Below are positions 40,385 through 49,210 of a stretch of DNA of 64,000 nt, in pieces. A program made the position numbers and the translations under genes. The first letter of the stretch is position 1. Each line of letters begins with the position of its first letter. The DNA comes from Oligoflexia bacterium (GTDB lineage: Bacteria > Bdellovibrionota > UBA1018), in the NCBI GenBank assembly GCA_014378465.1, contig JACMNQ010000052.1:35981-99980 (forward strand), read 5' to 3'. The notes under the pieces were generated by a model that had not been told where the DNA came from, did no database searches, and saw only the letters and a list, made by a program, of their open reading frames with translations.

Positions 40385-40893
40385 ATGGCTGGACCAACGC
40401 GCACGATTTCCTTTGCGTAATGATCGCCATCATTCTCCCAGGCACTCATGACATTGATCGGATTCAGATCTTTCAGAGACGTGAGGTAGAGGTCGGTGGA
40501 GATGACGGAATCGGCTTCAAGATCTCTGCCCACTCGAACTTCGACATGGTACTTGGATTTCTGGTCCCGTTCCCACTTCTCGATGATGATGGCACCCTGA
40601 AATTGAACTCCGTTGATCACTGGAAAATAGATCTTCCGTCCGTAGGAGAGAGAGTCGTGCCCAGGCCCACCTTCAGTGACATCGACGAGTTCAATTTCGA
40701 GTGGAGTGAGAGTGGACCAGGCACCCGAACATTTGGAAGTGGCTTCATCTGGCTTGCCCACGCACGCTTTGTAATCGACAGCTGCGGAAATCTGCACCTT
40801 TTCGGAAGCCTGGACCGTGCCACAGATGCCGATCGCGGCGAACGCGAAAACGGACCAGATTGAAGCGATGGCAATGCCAAGTGATGATTTCAT
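40360..40893 (-). CDS. Exported protein, unknown
   Basis: 177 residues from ATG at 40891-40893. Signal peptide LGIAIASIWSVFAFAAIGIC ending GTVQAS. Two Cys early in the mature part (YKACVGKPDEATSKCSG) may pair. The remainder is beta-rich (YHVEVRVGRDLEADSVISTD). Its last 25 bases overlap the SDR remnant on the other strand. No family recognised. Confidence 0.7.
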   Translation of the reverse strand: MKSSLGIAIASIWSVFAFAAIGICGTVQASEKVQISAAVDYKACVGKPDEATSKCSGAWSTLTPLEIELVDVTEGGPGHDSLSYGRKIYFPVINGVQFQGAIIIEKWERDQKSKYHVEVRVGRDLEADSVISTDLYLTSLKDLNPINVMSAWENDGDHYAKEIVRVGPAIQTRLNHR

Positions 40894-41227
40894 GGAGATC
40901 CTTTTCCTTCTGATTTGAAGCCAACCGATACTCATTCAGAGGCCCGTTGCCTGGCGACGCTCCTGGCGTGGTCACATAGGTGTGGAAGAGCTTGCCCTGA
41001 ATCTCAAGCAAAAACTCTTAGCCGATCAAAACTCTCGGTGACAATCCGACTTCCTTTCGCACAAACTGTCACCGCTTTATTCTTGTGACACTATTTAAAA
41101 AGCCTGACTCAACGAATTAAGCGACTTGATTTACACACTTTTTCGAATCCAAAGGCGTGGCACCTGCCTTGCTCAAGCAGACGATCAGTATCGTCGTCCA
41201 ACAAACTTCTTATAGGGGATTGTCTTT
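40894..41227 (+). other. Intergenic region between divergent exported-protein genes
   Basis: No convincing gene. AT-rich sequence near 41090-41150 (TATTTAAAAAGCC and TTGATTTACACAC) would suit promoters. A GGTGACA and a TGTCACC lie 30-40 bases apart near 41040-41075 and could be an operator half-site pair. Nothing else stands out. Confidence 0.4.
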
Positions 41228-41845
41228 ATGTTGAGAATGAATCGTTTGATCACCGCTTCCTTGATCCTGGCTTCCACTGTTCTTGCTTCACCGGTCTCTG
41301 CACTCGCGGATGATATCGCCCTTGGTGTGCCAGGTTACGGCGGAAACGGCTGCCCTCAGGGAACCGTGTCCGCCACTCTCAGCCCAGACAATAAACAGCT
41401 GAGCGTTCTGTTCGATGCCTACCAGGCTGAAGCAGGTGGCAACACCGGTCGCCGTCTGGATCGAAAATCCTGCCAGGTCGCGATCCCCGTGCATGTTCCA
41501 CAGGGCCTCAGCGTTTCGATTCTTCAGGTCGATTATCGAGGCTTCAACAGCGTTCCCTACGGAGCTCGCAGCACTTTCAACGTGGAGTACTTCTTCGCAG
41601 GCCAGCGCGGACCTTCTTACCAGAAGTCCTTCAATGGTCCGATCAACGACCAGTACCTCATCAACAACATGCTTCAGGCGAGCGCGATCATCTGGTCTCC
41701 TTGCGGAGCTGACCTGACCCTCCGAAGCAACTCTTCGATGATGGCTCAGACCAATTCACGCAACGAGCAGACTCTTTCCACCGTTGACAGCATGGACATC
41801 AGCGCCGGTATCGTTTACCAGCTCCAGTTCAGAACCTGTCAGTAA
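41228..41845 (+). CDS. Exported DUF4360 protein
   Basis: 205 residues. Signal peptide LITASLILASTVLASPVSALA. Mature part matches DUF4360: YGGNGCPQGTVSATLSPDNK, LSVLFDAYQAEAG, RKSCQVAIPVHVPQGLSVSI and a terminal YQLQFRTC. Paired Cys residues probably form disulphides. The family is secreted and has no known activity; it is found in fungi, actinobacteria and Bdellovibrio relatives. A strong terminator follows at 41894. Single gene. Confidence 0.88.
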   Translation: MLRMNRLITASLILASTVLASPVSALADDIALGVPGYGGNGCPQGTVSATLSPDNKQLSVLFDAYQAEAGGNTGRRLDRKSCQVAIPVHVPQGLSVSILQVDYRGFNSVPYGARSTFNVEYFFAGQRGPSYQKSFNGPINDQYLINNMLQASAIIWSPCGADLTLRSNSSMMAQTNSRNEQTLSTVDSMDISAGIVYQLQFRTCQ

Positions 41846-41893
41846 GCTGAGTACTCTGACCAGCGCGTTTCATGGTGCGCCCTTCAGAATCAT

Positions 41894-41925
41894 GGCCTCG
41901 CCCGAGTAATCGGGCGGGGCCTTTT
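41894..41925 (+). terminator. Intrinsic terminator after the DUF4360 gene
   Basis: GGCCTCGCCCGA and TCGGGCGGGGCC form a 12-bp stem (one G-T pair) with a GTAA loop, followed by TTTT at 41922-41925. It lies 49 bases after the stop codon and can also face the minus-strand lipoprotein gene ending at 41959. Confidence 0.88.
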
Positions 41926-41958
41926 CATTTGAGTTATTTCCGGCCAGTTCATATATGT

Positions 41959-42849
41959 TCAGTTCAAGACGAGTTTTTTCACGCTTTCGCCACCCCGATC
42001 ATCTCGGGTCACTCCGATGAGAATCACGCCACGTCCGGCCGGCTTCGCAGTCGGCGGAGTGTAGTCATTGAGATCAGGACTGACGGTGCGACTTCGATTG
42101 AGCGCACCGTCCGAAGCAAGCCACGAAGTCGTGATCTGTTCCTTTCTGGACTGGAGAACTCCGTTTGAATCCTTGACCTGATAATCTTCCGGTGAGGTCG
42201 TCGTGACATCAGGGGAGATGGACACATTGGCAGGAGGCAAGGCGGTCGTGAGTTCTTCGCCGCTCGCGAGAATGCGGCTCAATACCGGATTCACATTCTG
42301 GAACGGACGGGTGGATACGACGATTCGCCTGAAAGCCCGGTCCTTCTGCCCGTCTGAAGAACTGACCGTGTAAGTGACCAGATATGCGACGCCGTTGTAC
42401 TGCTCGGTGTCGGCACGCTTCAGAAAAATGATCTGGGCTGCAGGAGTCACCACCGTGAAAGTGGGAGCTATACCCGTGTATTCAGGGGCCGAAATTCCGG
42501 TCACGGAAGCATTCTGCGCCAGCACGACCCGAGTTGCGGAGCCGTCGCAGCTCGGCAAAGCGCCCGACCCGATTCCGGGATCGAGGCAGGCTTCGACCGC
42601 GTAGGTCAGCGCCCTGCCGGCTCCTTTGATGTCGGATACCCAGGGACTGATCGTCACTGACCCGCCGGGAGCGACCTCAGGGTGATCCGCGATGAGCGCG
42701 ACCACACGGAGGCGATCCAGTACGGAATACTTCGGCAGCTTGTCATTGCCGCAGTGGTTGGATCCGACGGCAAGTGCAGCGATGAACAGCATCCACCTTT
42801 TCATCGAGACCGAATGAACGGAGCGCCGTGCGACTTCATGAGTTTTCAT
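41959..42849 (-). CDS. Lipoprotein at the end of the TonB uptake operon
   Basis: 296 residues. The signal core WMLFIAALAVGSNHC ends at a Cys that can be the lipid anchor; the first 15 residues may precede the real start (ATG at 42804 is possible). The mature part contains a likely immunoglobulin-like beta domain (APGGSVTISPWVSDIKGAGR, IAPTFTVVTPAAQIIFLK). Its ATG shares a base with the stop of the TonB-dependent receptor gene (TGATG), so it is coupled to it. Probably a surface or periplasmic partner of the receptor (inference). Family not recognised. Confidence 0.8.
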   Translation of the reverse strand: MKTHEVARRSVHSVSMKRWMLFIAALAVGSNHCGNDKLPKYSVLDRLRVVALIADHPEVAPGGSVTISPWVSDIKGAGRALTYAVEACLDPGIGSGALPSCDGSATRVVLAQNASVTGISAPEYTGIAPTFTVVTPAAQIIFLKRADTEQYNGVAYLVTYTVSSSDGQKDRAFRRIVVSTRPFQNVNPVLSRILASGEELTTALPPANVSISPDVTTTSPEDYQVKDSNGVLQSRKEQITTSWLASDGALNRSRTVSPDLNDYTPPTAKPAGRGVILIGVTRDDRGGESVKKLVLN

Positions 42850-45125
42850 CAGAATTCTCCTTTGATGCCAAGGGTCGGTAAAATCGGCAGACTGGCAACG
42901 TTGGCTCGCGCCCGATAATCGTAGGAATACTGGACTGCCTCGACGTTCTTGCGATTCGTGACATTCTGGATGTCGAGGTACATCGACAGAATCCAGCGGT
43001 CATGAATCCACTTCTTGTCCACCCGGATATCCAGCTGATAAAAAGGTGCAAGACGCTCGGAGAAATAGACCCCACGCACCGGAATGTAAACATCATTGTC
43101 CGCGTCGTAAACTCCGTCCGAGATCGGAGTCGATGGATTGCCGGTCACGAAGCGTAAACGTCCCGCGATTTTCCAGTTCCGCGGGAGATCCACGCTCCCC
43201 AGAAGATTGAGATTGTGAGTCTGATCATATTGCGAGAGCGACTCCGGCTGAAAGGGCTGCCAGCGCGTGCTTCTGGACAGGGTGTAGGAAATCCATCCTG
43301 TCCACGGAGAAAAATCATACCGGAGAATCGATTCGAGCCCGAAAGCTCGACCCTTGCCCTGGTTGTTGTAATTCTCCGGCGCCAGAATGCCGTCTCGAGT
43401 GACGAGCGCACTCGAAGGCACGACGAGCCGATCAAAGTAGCGGTAGAACGTGCCGCTCTCCAGATTGAAGCCGCGGGAACTGCCTTCTCTGAAATCCTTC
43501 TGGGCCCCAAAAGTCGCATGCCAGGCGCGCGGGGATCTGATGTCCGGGTTACCGACCTTCACTGCACTTTCCTGCTCGCGTGGGGGCTGGTGGTAGAGTC
43601 CGCCCTTCGCCTTGAAGTTCAGCGAGTCACTGAGAGCATAGCGAACGGAGAATCGCGGCTGCGGCAGAGTCTCCTTTGTGGCTGAATAGTAATCGAGCCG
43701 CACTCCTGGAAAAACGCTCCACTTCGGAGTCAGCACCACTTGATTCTTGGAATAAAACCCGAGCTGGTGTCGTGTCTCCCTCACGCTGAGGAGTTGCTTT
43801 GTGCCTGAGGAGATCGGATTGGCCACTCCGCCCGGATTGTAGAAGACCGGGAGATTCAGGTCGACTTCATTCCAGGAGGACCGATTATCCATGCCGAGGT
43901 AAGTGGTCCAGGATGGATTCACGGCAGTCTCGAGCTCGGCCCGCGAAGTCAGGGCGTAAGTCCTGAGCAGAAAATAATCGTCCGAAAGCAGAACCTTGAT
44001 CCAGTCCCTGCCAAAGCCCAGGGAGTAACGAGTCGTCGTGCGCTCACTGTTTCTGTGCGTGAGCTCCGGGATGACGCGAAAGAAAGCAGTCTTGTTGTAA
44101 AAAGTCCCTCGAAGCGCGGGATCCTGATTGACCGGCTGCTTGAGGAGAAATTCGAGCGTGTCGATCGAACCATCCGTCACCAGGCGGAACTCATCCCGCT
44201 CGGTAAGCCTGGTATCGTAGACTCCCGTCACGTCCGAAAAACTCGGGGCCGCCGTCAGATTGAAGTCTTCATTGTTCTTGAGTGCGGCCTTCAGCACTTC
44301 TCCGACGTAGCTCTTTCTCACACCGAGCAGAAAGGAGCTGTCCTTGCCCACGGGGCCTTCGATGGCCGCTCCGGAATTGAAGATGTCGACAAACGCGAAA
44401 CCATGCAGGCGATCCTTCTGAGGGGGACGAGTCCATACACCGATCAGGCCACCTATGGCGCGACCCGAGTCCGGGTCAAAGCCTGCCGCCAGATAATCGA
44501 CCCGATCGAGTGCTTCGGGCAGAATGACGGAACTGAGTCCACCGAAGTGAAAGATCAGCGGAACTTCATGACCATCAATCAGGTAGCGGGTGTCCTGGGG
44601 TGCGGAGCCCTGAATGATCACCTGGGACTGAAAGGCTGCGGGTCGATTCACGCCCGGAAGATTCTGAACCGCGCGGATCGGGTCATTTCCTGATCCGGGC
44701 AGAGCGACGGCGACACTGGCCTTCAGGGACCGGGTCGAGTCGTCTCGTTTCTGAACTTTGCCGTACACCGTCGTTTCGTACACTTCATACGAGGATTTTT
44801 GCAGGTAGAGTTGACGAGGAGATGTTCCGAGTTTCGAACTCACATCGTCTGTCTTCTCCAGCTTCTCGTAGCCGGTCAGGTTGACCACCCACTGAAATTC
44901 ACCTTCAGGGATGTGCTCCACCGTGAAGTTGCCGTGCCCGTCGGTCACGGCTTTCAACTTTGCGGGAAGAACGAACACATTGACATCGGCAAGGGGCTTC
45001 TTGGTACCCCGTTCCAGCAGCTGGCCCTGAAGAGTGGTTTCGGCAGAGTACGCCGGCAACTGCTGCAGAAGCAGGGCTGCCGCCAGGAGGAAGGTGGAAA
45101 TCAAAGTGGATGAAAGGGGTCGCAT
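42849..45125 (-). CDS. TonB-dependent outer-membrane receptor
   Basis: 758 residues from ATG at 45123-45125; a GTG six codons upstream is open. Signal peptide LISTFLLAAALLLQQLPAYSA. Residues 30-110 form a carboxypeptidase-regulatory-like domain (TLQGQLLERGTKKPLADVNV). A plug domain follows (VQNLPGVNRPAAFQSQVIIQ, RYLIDGHEVPLIFHFGG), then a 22-strand-type barrel to the end (AVQYSYDYRARANVASL). It takes up a large or scarce ligand using TonB energy. Coupled to the lipoprotein gene after it; the TonB, ExbD and ExbB genes lie upstream in the same operon. Ligand not deducible. Confidence 0.92.
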   Translation of the reverse strand: MRPLSSTLISTFLLAAALLLQQLPAYSAETTLQGQLLERGTKKPLADVNVFVLPAKLKAVTDGHGNFTVEHIPEGEFQWVVNLTGYEKLEKTDDVSSKLGTSPRQLYLQKSSYEVYETTVYGKVQKRDDSTRSLKASVAVALPGSGNDPIRAVQNLPGVNRPAAFQSQVIIQGSAPQDTRYLIDGHEVPLIFHFGGLSSVILPEALDRVDYLAAGFDPDSGRAIGGLIGVWTRPPQKDRLHGFAFVDIFNSGAAIEGPVGKDSSFLLGVRKSYVGEVLKAALKNNEDFNLTAAPSFSDVTGVYDTRLTERDEFRLVTDGSIDTLEFLLKQPVNQDPALRGTFYNKTAFFRVIPELTHRNSERTTTRYSLGFGRDWIKVLLSDDYFLLRTYALTSRAELETAVNPSWTTYLGMDNRSSWNEVDLNLPVFYNPGGVANPISSGTKQLLSVRETRHQLGFYSKNQVVLTPKWSVFPGVRLDYYSATKETLPQPRFSVRYALSDSLNFKAKGGLYHQPPREQESAVKVGNPDIRSPRAWHATFGAQKDFREGSSRGFNLESGTFYRYFDRLVVPSSALVTRDGILAPENYNNQGKGRAFGLESILRYDFSPWTGWISYTLSRSTRWQPFQPESLSQYDQTHNLNLLGSVDLPRNWKIAGRLRFVTGNPSTPISDGVYDADNDVYIPVRGVYFSERLAPFYQLDIRVDKKWIHDRWILSMYLDIQNVTNRKNVEAVQYSYDYRARANVASLPILPTLGIKGEF

Positions 45126-45174
45126 GGATTTTTTACCTGTCACTTGGTCACTCGTTCAGTCGCTCACGCAATAG

Positions 45175-45843
45175 TCAGCGCTCCAGCACGAAGCGGTAAG
45201 AATATCTGAAACGCACTGCCACGGGCTTCTGATCCACCTGGGCAGGCGCAAACTTGAAATTTTTCACGGCGGCGACCGCAGCTTCGTTCAGGCCAAAGCC
45301 AGGTCCTTCGATCAATTGAGCTTCTCTCACCTGCCCTGCCGCATCCACGAGAATATTCATGATCACGGGCCCTTGAATTCCAGTTTTTTTCGCTTCAGGC
45401 GGATAAGGAATTCTGACTTCGGTGAGAAGCTTCGGCATCTGGCTGACCAGATACTCATCCACAGGGACAGGCAGGCTCACACTGTCCCCGGGCTTCAGCG
45501 TTTCCTGATCAGGCGCTTTGGCGACCGTGTTTCCCGCTTTCACTTCGATCCCGTCCGATGAAGTGATTGAATTTCGACTCGCGCCAAACACTGCATGCTT
45601 TTTTTCCTGAACCTGCGGCTTTTCTTTCGGCTTCCGCAGAAGCGAGACGGCCTGGGATGAAGCTTTGGGCATTTCGTAGACTTCAAACTCGGCGGTCTTC
45701 GTCACGGGAGAAGACCAGACCGGAAGCAGCACTGCCGCGATCAAAGCCGCAAGTCCGAGATGGATCAATCCTGAAATGATGAGCGGCGAGAGACCGCGAT
45801 TCGGCACGGTGATTTCAGGGAGTGTGTTCAATTTGGATTGCAA
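45175..45843 (-). CDS. TonB-family energy transducer
   Basis: 222 residues from TTG at 45841-45843, supported by GGAG close upstream; the start overlaps exbD by 29 bases. One N-terminal helix (LIHLGLAALIAAVLLPVW), a Pro/Lys spacer (LLRKPKEKPQVQEK) and a C-terminal TonB domain (VRIPYPPEAKKTGIQGPVIM followed by VDAAGQVREAQLIEGPGFGL and FKFAPAQVDQKPVAVRFRYS). It couples inner-membrane proton force to the receptor encoded just downstream. Confidence 0.92.
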   Translation of the reverse strand: MQSKLNTLPEITVPNRGLSPLIISGLIHLGLAALIAAVLLPVWSSPVTKTAEFEVYEMPKASSQAVSLLRKPKEKPQVQEKKHAVFGASRNSITSSDGIEVKAGNTVAKAPDQETLKPGDSVSLPVPVDEYLVSQMPKLLTEVRIPYPPEAKKTGIQGPVIMNILVDAAGQVREAQLIEGPGFGLNEAAVAAVKNFKFAPAQVDQKPVAVRFRYSYRFVLER

Positions 45844-46246
45844 AGCGCTCCATCCCCGCTGTCTTGATCAGATCAATGGCTTTGACGACGTCTCCGTGCC
45901 TTGCATCCGCATCCGCACTGATGATGGCCTGGGCTTCATGATTCTGCTGCAGGGTCAGGGCGACCTGCCGGCCCACCTCATCAGGAGTTGCGATCACGCC
46001 GTTCATGAGGATCTGTCCCTGGCGAGTCACGGCGATTCCAAGAGACACCGGTGACTTTGCCGTCGCCGCCGCGGATGCTTTGGGGAGTTTGATCCCGAGC
46101 GTATCGCGCACCATGGCAGGAGCAGTCACCATGAAGATGACCAGCAGGACCAGCGCCACGTCCACGAAGGGCGTGACGTTGATCGACGACATGAGGCCTT
46201 CTTCACCGCTGCTGTCGCCGTCTCCGGCTCCGACATCGAACGCCAC
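45815..46246 (-). CDS. exbD: ExbD/TolR-family proton-channel subunit
   Basis: 143 residues from GTG at 46244-46246. A cytoplasmic Asp/Gly-rich lead is followed by a single helix with the proton-carrying Asp: INVTPFVDVALVLLVIFMVT. The periplasmic domain ends AIDLIKTAGMERFAIQI. It lies directly after exbB (stop and start adjacent) and overlaps the tonB start by 29 bases. It works with ExbB to energise TonB. Context favours ExbD over TolR because no Tol-Pal genes are near. Confidence 0.92.
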   Translation of the reverse strand: MAFDVGAGDGDSSGEEGLMSSINVTPFVDVALVLLVIFMVTAPAMVRDTLGIKLPKASAAATAKSPVSLGIAVTRQGQILMNGVIATPDEVGRQVALTLQQNHEAQAIISADADARHGDVVKAIDLIKTAGMERFAIQIEHTP

Positions 46247-46876
46247 TCAGACATCCTGCTTTCGTGGGCCAGAAGCGCTCGTGAGATGAGCCAGGTAGAG
46301 ATCTCGCAAAGATTCGCATTCCATCGTGAGGGTGCGCAGTTTCTGAAAATAAACATTGTAAGCCATCACTGCCGGGATCGCGACGAAGAGTCCCACTGCA
46401 GTGGCGACCAATGCTTCAGAGATCGCGGACATCACCGACTGCATGGCTGATTGCTGCTGAGCCAGAGCTCCGAAAGCCTGGATGATGCCGAGCACGGTTC
46501 CGAAAAGGCCGATGAACGGGGCATTGGATCCGAGCGTTGCCAGGACGGGAAGGCCCCGAGAAAGGATCATTCTCTGGTCCGCGAGAAAACTTTTGACAGC
46601 AAACTGAATGGCGTCTGATTGAGAAGGGACACTCAGCATCGCACGAATCAAATGAGCCCTCACTCCTTCATGGGTATTTGCCCAGTTCGCCAGCGACGAT
46701 TGATCCTTTGAAATGATCCAACCCTTGAGGTCCTTGAGCTGAAGGTCGTCACGATTGGCCTTTTTGAAAGCGCGCGACCGATCGATCATCACACTCAATG
46801 AACCGATGGACAGCAGAGCAAGGAGAAGAAGAACTGAGCGCGATGCCCAGGTGACGACGACAATCCAGGTTGGCAT
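46247..46876 (-). CDS. exbB: ExbB/TolQ-family proton-channel subunit
   Basis: 209 residues. Three helices: SVLLLLALLSIGSLSVMIDR near the start, then LPVLATLGSNAPFIGLFGTV with LGIIQAF, and ALVATAVGLFVAIPAVMAYN. The GLFGTVLGI and ATAVGLFVAIPAV segments are diagnostic of MotA/TolQ/ExbB. It forms the pentameric channel around ExbD in the inner membrane. Nine bases separate it from the ferredoxin gene upstream, and exbD follows directly. Confidence 0.92.
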   Translation of the reverse strand: MPTWIVVVTWASRSVLLLLALLSIGSLSVMIDRSRAFKKANRDDLQLKDLKGWIISKDQSSLANWANTHEGVRAHLIRAMLSVPSQSDAIQFAVKSFLADQRMILSRGLPVLATLGSNAPFIGLFGTVLGIIQAFGALAQQQSAMQSVMSAISEALVATAVGLFVAIPAVMAYNVYFQKLRTLTMECESLRDLYLAHLTSASGPRKQDV

Positions 46877-46885
46877 ACGACCGTG

Positions 46886-47200
46886 TTACCGAAGAAGGAT
46901 TGAAAGCTCAACCAGGGAGTTCTCGGCCGGGTCTTCTGGAAAACACTGACACGCCAGGCGCCAGCCCTGGAGGATCTCGCCTTCGCTCAGGTGCCGCTTT
47001 TCGTCTTCCGTCAGCGGAGAAAAATTACCGCATCTTGTTAAGTCCAGTTGCACCCGGTCCTTGCCGCAGATCCCGTGTCCCCCGCACTCGCTCCCCAGGT
47101 CAAGCTCAAGAGCCTGCGCGTGGGCCAGGAGATTCAGATTCGTTTCACAGAATCCGGTATCGAAGACTTGGCCTCCATGACCCTTGAAACGGATGCTCAC
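46886..47200 (-). CDS. 2Fe-2S ferredoxin-like protein lacking one usual Cys
   Basis: 104 residues from GTG at 47198-47200, chosen because it overlaps the nucleotidase stop as GTGA; a longer frame starts at 47248. The segment SECGGHGICGKDRVQL aligns with the CGGxGxCGxC cluster loop of plant-type/ASKHA-associated ferredoxins, but the third position is Asp (residue 48). A late RLACQC supplies two more Cys. So either Cys are shared differently, Asp is a ligand, or the cluster is lost. Position inside a TonB uptake operon is unexpected. Electron donor and acceptor unknown. Confidence 0.8.
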   Translation of the reverse strand: MSIRFKGHGGQVFDTGFCETNLNLLAHAQALELDLGSECGGHGICGKDRVQLDLTRCGNFSPLTEDEKRHLSEGEILQGWRLACQCFPEDPAENSLVELSILLR

Positions 47201-49119
47201 TGGCCAGCACGCACGCCCTGGGGCGTCGACTGCGGGAGCTGAGTCCACCTGCCATCCATCTCACCGGACCAGGAGGCAGGGTGCTTGAGCAGTTCGTCAG
47301 TCAGAACTTCGCGGAAAATCCCGAGGTCCTTTTTTACCGGAAGAGTTGCAAACAGGCTGTAACCTGATCCCCCCGCGGCCAGGAAATCCAGAGTGGCCAC
47401 GTCAAACGTGCGAGTGGCGACGAGTGCGGGAGCCTGCGTTGAGTCAAAAATGATTTCACCCGAAAGCGTTTCGACTGTCACCAGCTGTGCATGAGTGTCG
47501 ATGGATCCCGTGCCGCAATTGCGGGTGAAGCTGACTTTGAGTCCACTCTGGAGAAGAGCGCCGTAGGATCCGCACGTCTGAATCGATTTCTGAAGCAGTC
47601 CGATGAGAAGTGAAGCTGGCATCGCCTGAAGCAGTACCGCGCGATTGGCAAAGGGCACGACCTGAAACAGGGCCTCATAAGTCACGACACCCGCTGGAAT
47701 GTCGTCACGCAGTCCACCCGTGTTGAGAAACGCGATCTCGGCACCCGATAGGGCCCTGAGTCCGTCCGTCATCGCGTCTGAGATCGGACTTTCAAGAATG
47801 CGGTCGCGAGTCAGGCGCTTCGCCGCGACTCCCAGCACTCGTTTGGCCACAAGATCGAGTTGGCCCCTGGTCTTTCCAATCAATGCTTCGAGTGTGGGGC
47901 TCTCGCTGACCTGGACCTGTTCATAAGTGACCCGCGGACTGTCCACGTCGAAGGCCTCGGAAGGATTGTCGAGTTCTGGAACGAGCGCACAGAAGGAGTC
48001 GACTTTTTTGTCGCAGGCCTGGTGGTCCAGCCTGACTCCCGCATAAACTTTGGCTGGATCATGAAGCACCGACCTGGAGTCGGCGTCGTAGATCAGATCG
48101 ATCCGTCCGAACCGTTCGCCACCTGATCCAGATTGAATCCCAGGAACTCCAGCCACGTTCACATCGTTGATGAAGTGGGTATGTCCGGCCACGACTGCGT
48201 CCACGCTGTGAGGTGAAACGGCAGTGAGCTTTTTGAGAAGGTCCGTCAGATGAAACTCATTGCCCGCGTCCCCGTCGTGCATGACGAGAACGAAGACATC
48301 CGCGAAATTTTCCAGGCTCTCCCGGACCTGAACATAAGTTTCGAGCGGATCGCGAAAGCAGAGGTCCGTGACATTCTCGACGGTGGTCGTCGTGGTCGTT
48401 GCAGGATTGTCGATTCCGATCAGGGCGACTCGGACTCCGGCCACCTCCTTGATCAGATAAGGTTTGAGAAAAGCGGGACTGATCGCCTTGGACCAGTCAA
48501 TCAGTGAGGCTGACTTGCAACCGACGGATTCCGCTTTGACTGCCTTGCCGTCGAAATCCAGGAGCGAAGCTTTCAGGTAGGTGTTCGCCGAGAGAAGCGG
48601 GAAGTTGGCCTGCCGGGAGAGCTTCTCGATCACGCCTCTTGGGTTCTGATCGACACTCTGGGGAGTGACCTTGTCTTCAAGCCAGCCTATCGGACCAAAG
48701 TCGTAATCATGATTGCCTGGGACGATTGCATCATAGCCAATTTCATTGAATGCCTTGAAGACGAGATCGCCTTCATTGAAGTTGCTCATCAAGGTGCCCT
48801 GAAACTGATCACCAGCATCCATGACGAGCGCCCCACCACAGTTGCCGAACTGATTCTGGATCCCGGTGCGGATGGATTGCACGACCCCTCCCCAGAACAG
48901 AAGTCCACCGACGGATTTTCCGTCCTTGAGATGCGTGGGTTCAACTCCACCGTGGATGTCGTTGGTGCTGAGGATGGTGATCAGCTTCTGATGGGGCTTC
49001 AGGAAAGTGGACGGACAGCTGCCGTCCGCGGGTGACGGACCCTCGGCGCGTATCGGGAGGGACCACAGTGAAATAAAAATGAGAGCCGCCACCAGAGCCT
49101 GTTTCGCCGGTAATTTCAT
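47197..49119 (-). CDS. Exported 5'-nucleotidase/metallophosphatase (UshA-like)
   Basis: 640 residues. Signal peptide LVAALIFISLWSLPIRA. The N-terminal calcineurin-like phosphoesterase has ILSTNDIHGGVEPTH, MDAGDQFQGTLMSNF, GNHDYDFGPIGWLE, VMHDGD and VVAGHTHFIND. The C-terminal 5_nucleotid_C domain has AFLNTGGLRDDIPAGVVTYE and LDFLAAGGSGYSLFA. Such enzymes release phosphate and nucleosides from external nucleotides. It heads the operon that continues with ferredoxin, ExbBD, TonB and receptor, suggesting that the receptor brings in a related compound (inference). Confidence 0.92.
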   Translation of the reverse strand: MKLPAKQALVAALIFISLWSLPIRAEGPSPADGSCPSTFLKPHQKLITILSTNDIHGGVEPTHLKDGKSVGGLLFWGGVVQSIRTGIQNQFGNCGGALVMDAGDQFQGTLMSNFNEGDLVFKAFNEIGYDAIVPGNHDYDFGPIGWLEDKVTPQSVDQNPRGVIEKLSRQANFPLLSANTYLKASLLDFDGKAVKAESVGCKSASLIDWSKAISPAFLKPYLIKEVAGVRVALIGIDNPATTTTTTVENVTDLCFRDPLETYVQVRESLENFADVFVLVMHDGDAGNEFHLTDLLKKLTAVSPHSVDAVVAGHTHFINDVNVAGVPGIQSGSGGERFGRIDLIYDADSRSVLHDPAKVYAGVRLDHQACDKKVDSFCALVPELDNPSEAFDVDSPRVTYEQVQVSESPTLEALIGKTRGQLDLVAKRVLGVAAKRLTRDRILESPISDAMTDGLRALSGAEIAFLNTGGLRDDIPAGVVTYEALFQVVPFANRAVLLQAMPASLLIGLLQKSIQTCGSYGALLQSGLKVSFTRNCGTGSIDTHAQLVTVETLSGEIIFDSTQAPALVATRTFDVATLDFLAAGGSGYSLFATLPVKKDLGIFREVLTDELLKHPASWSGEMDGRWTQLPQSTPQGVRAGQ

Positions 49120-49210
49120 GGCCCATGCTTAGCAACCGGCAGGAGGGGAGTCAACGCGGTTCTCGTGACTGAATTAAACTTTAACTATTTAAAACTACGG
49201 GCTTTGACGC

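Noticed and set aside
49120..49210. Riboswitch upstream of the nucleotidase-TonB operon
   Set aside because: No cobalamin, thiamine or purine box could be recognised; only a short AACCG...CGGTT repeat, too weak to call.
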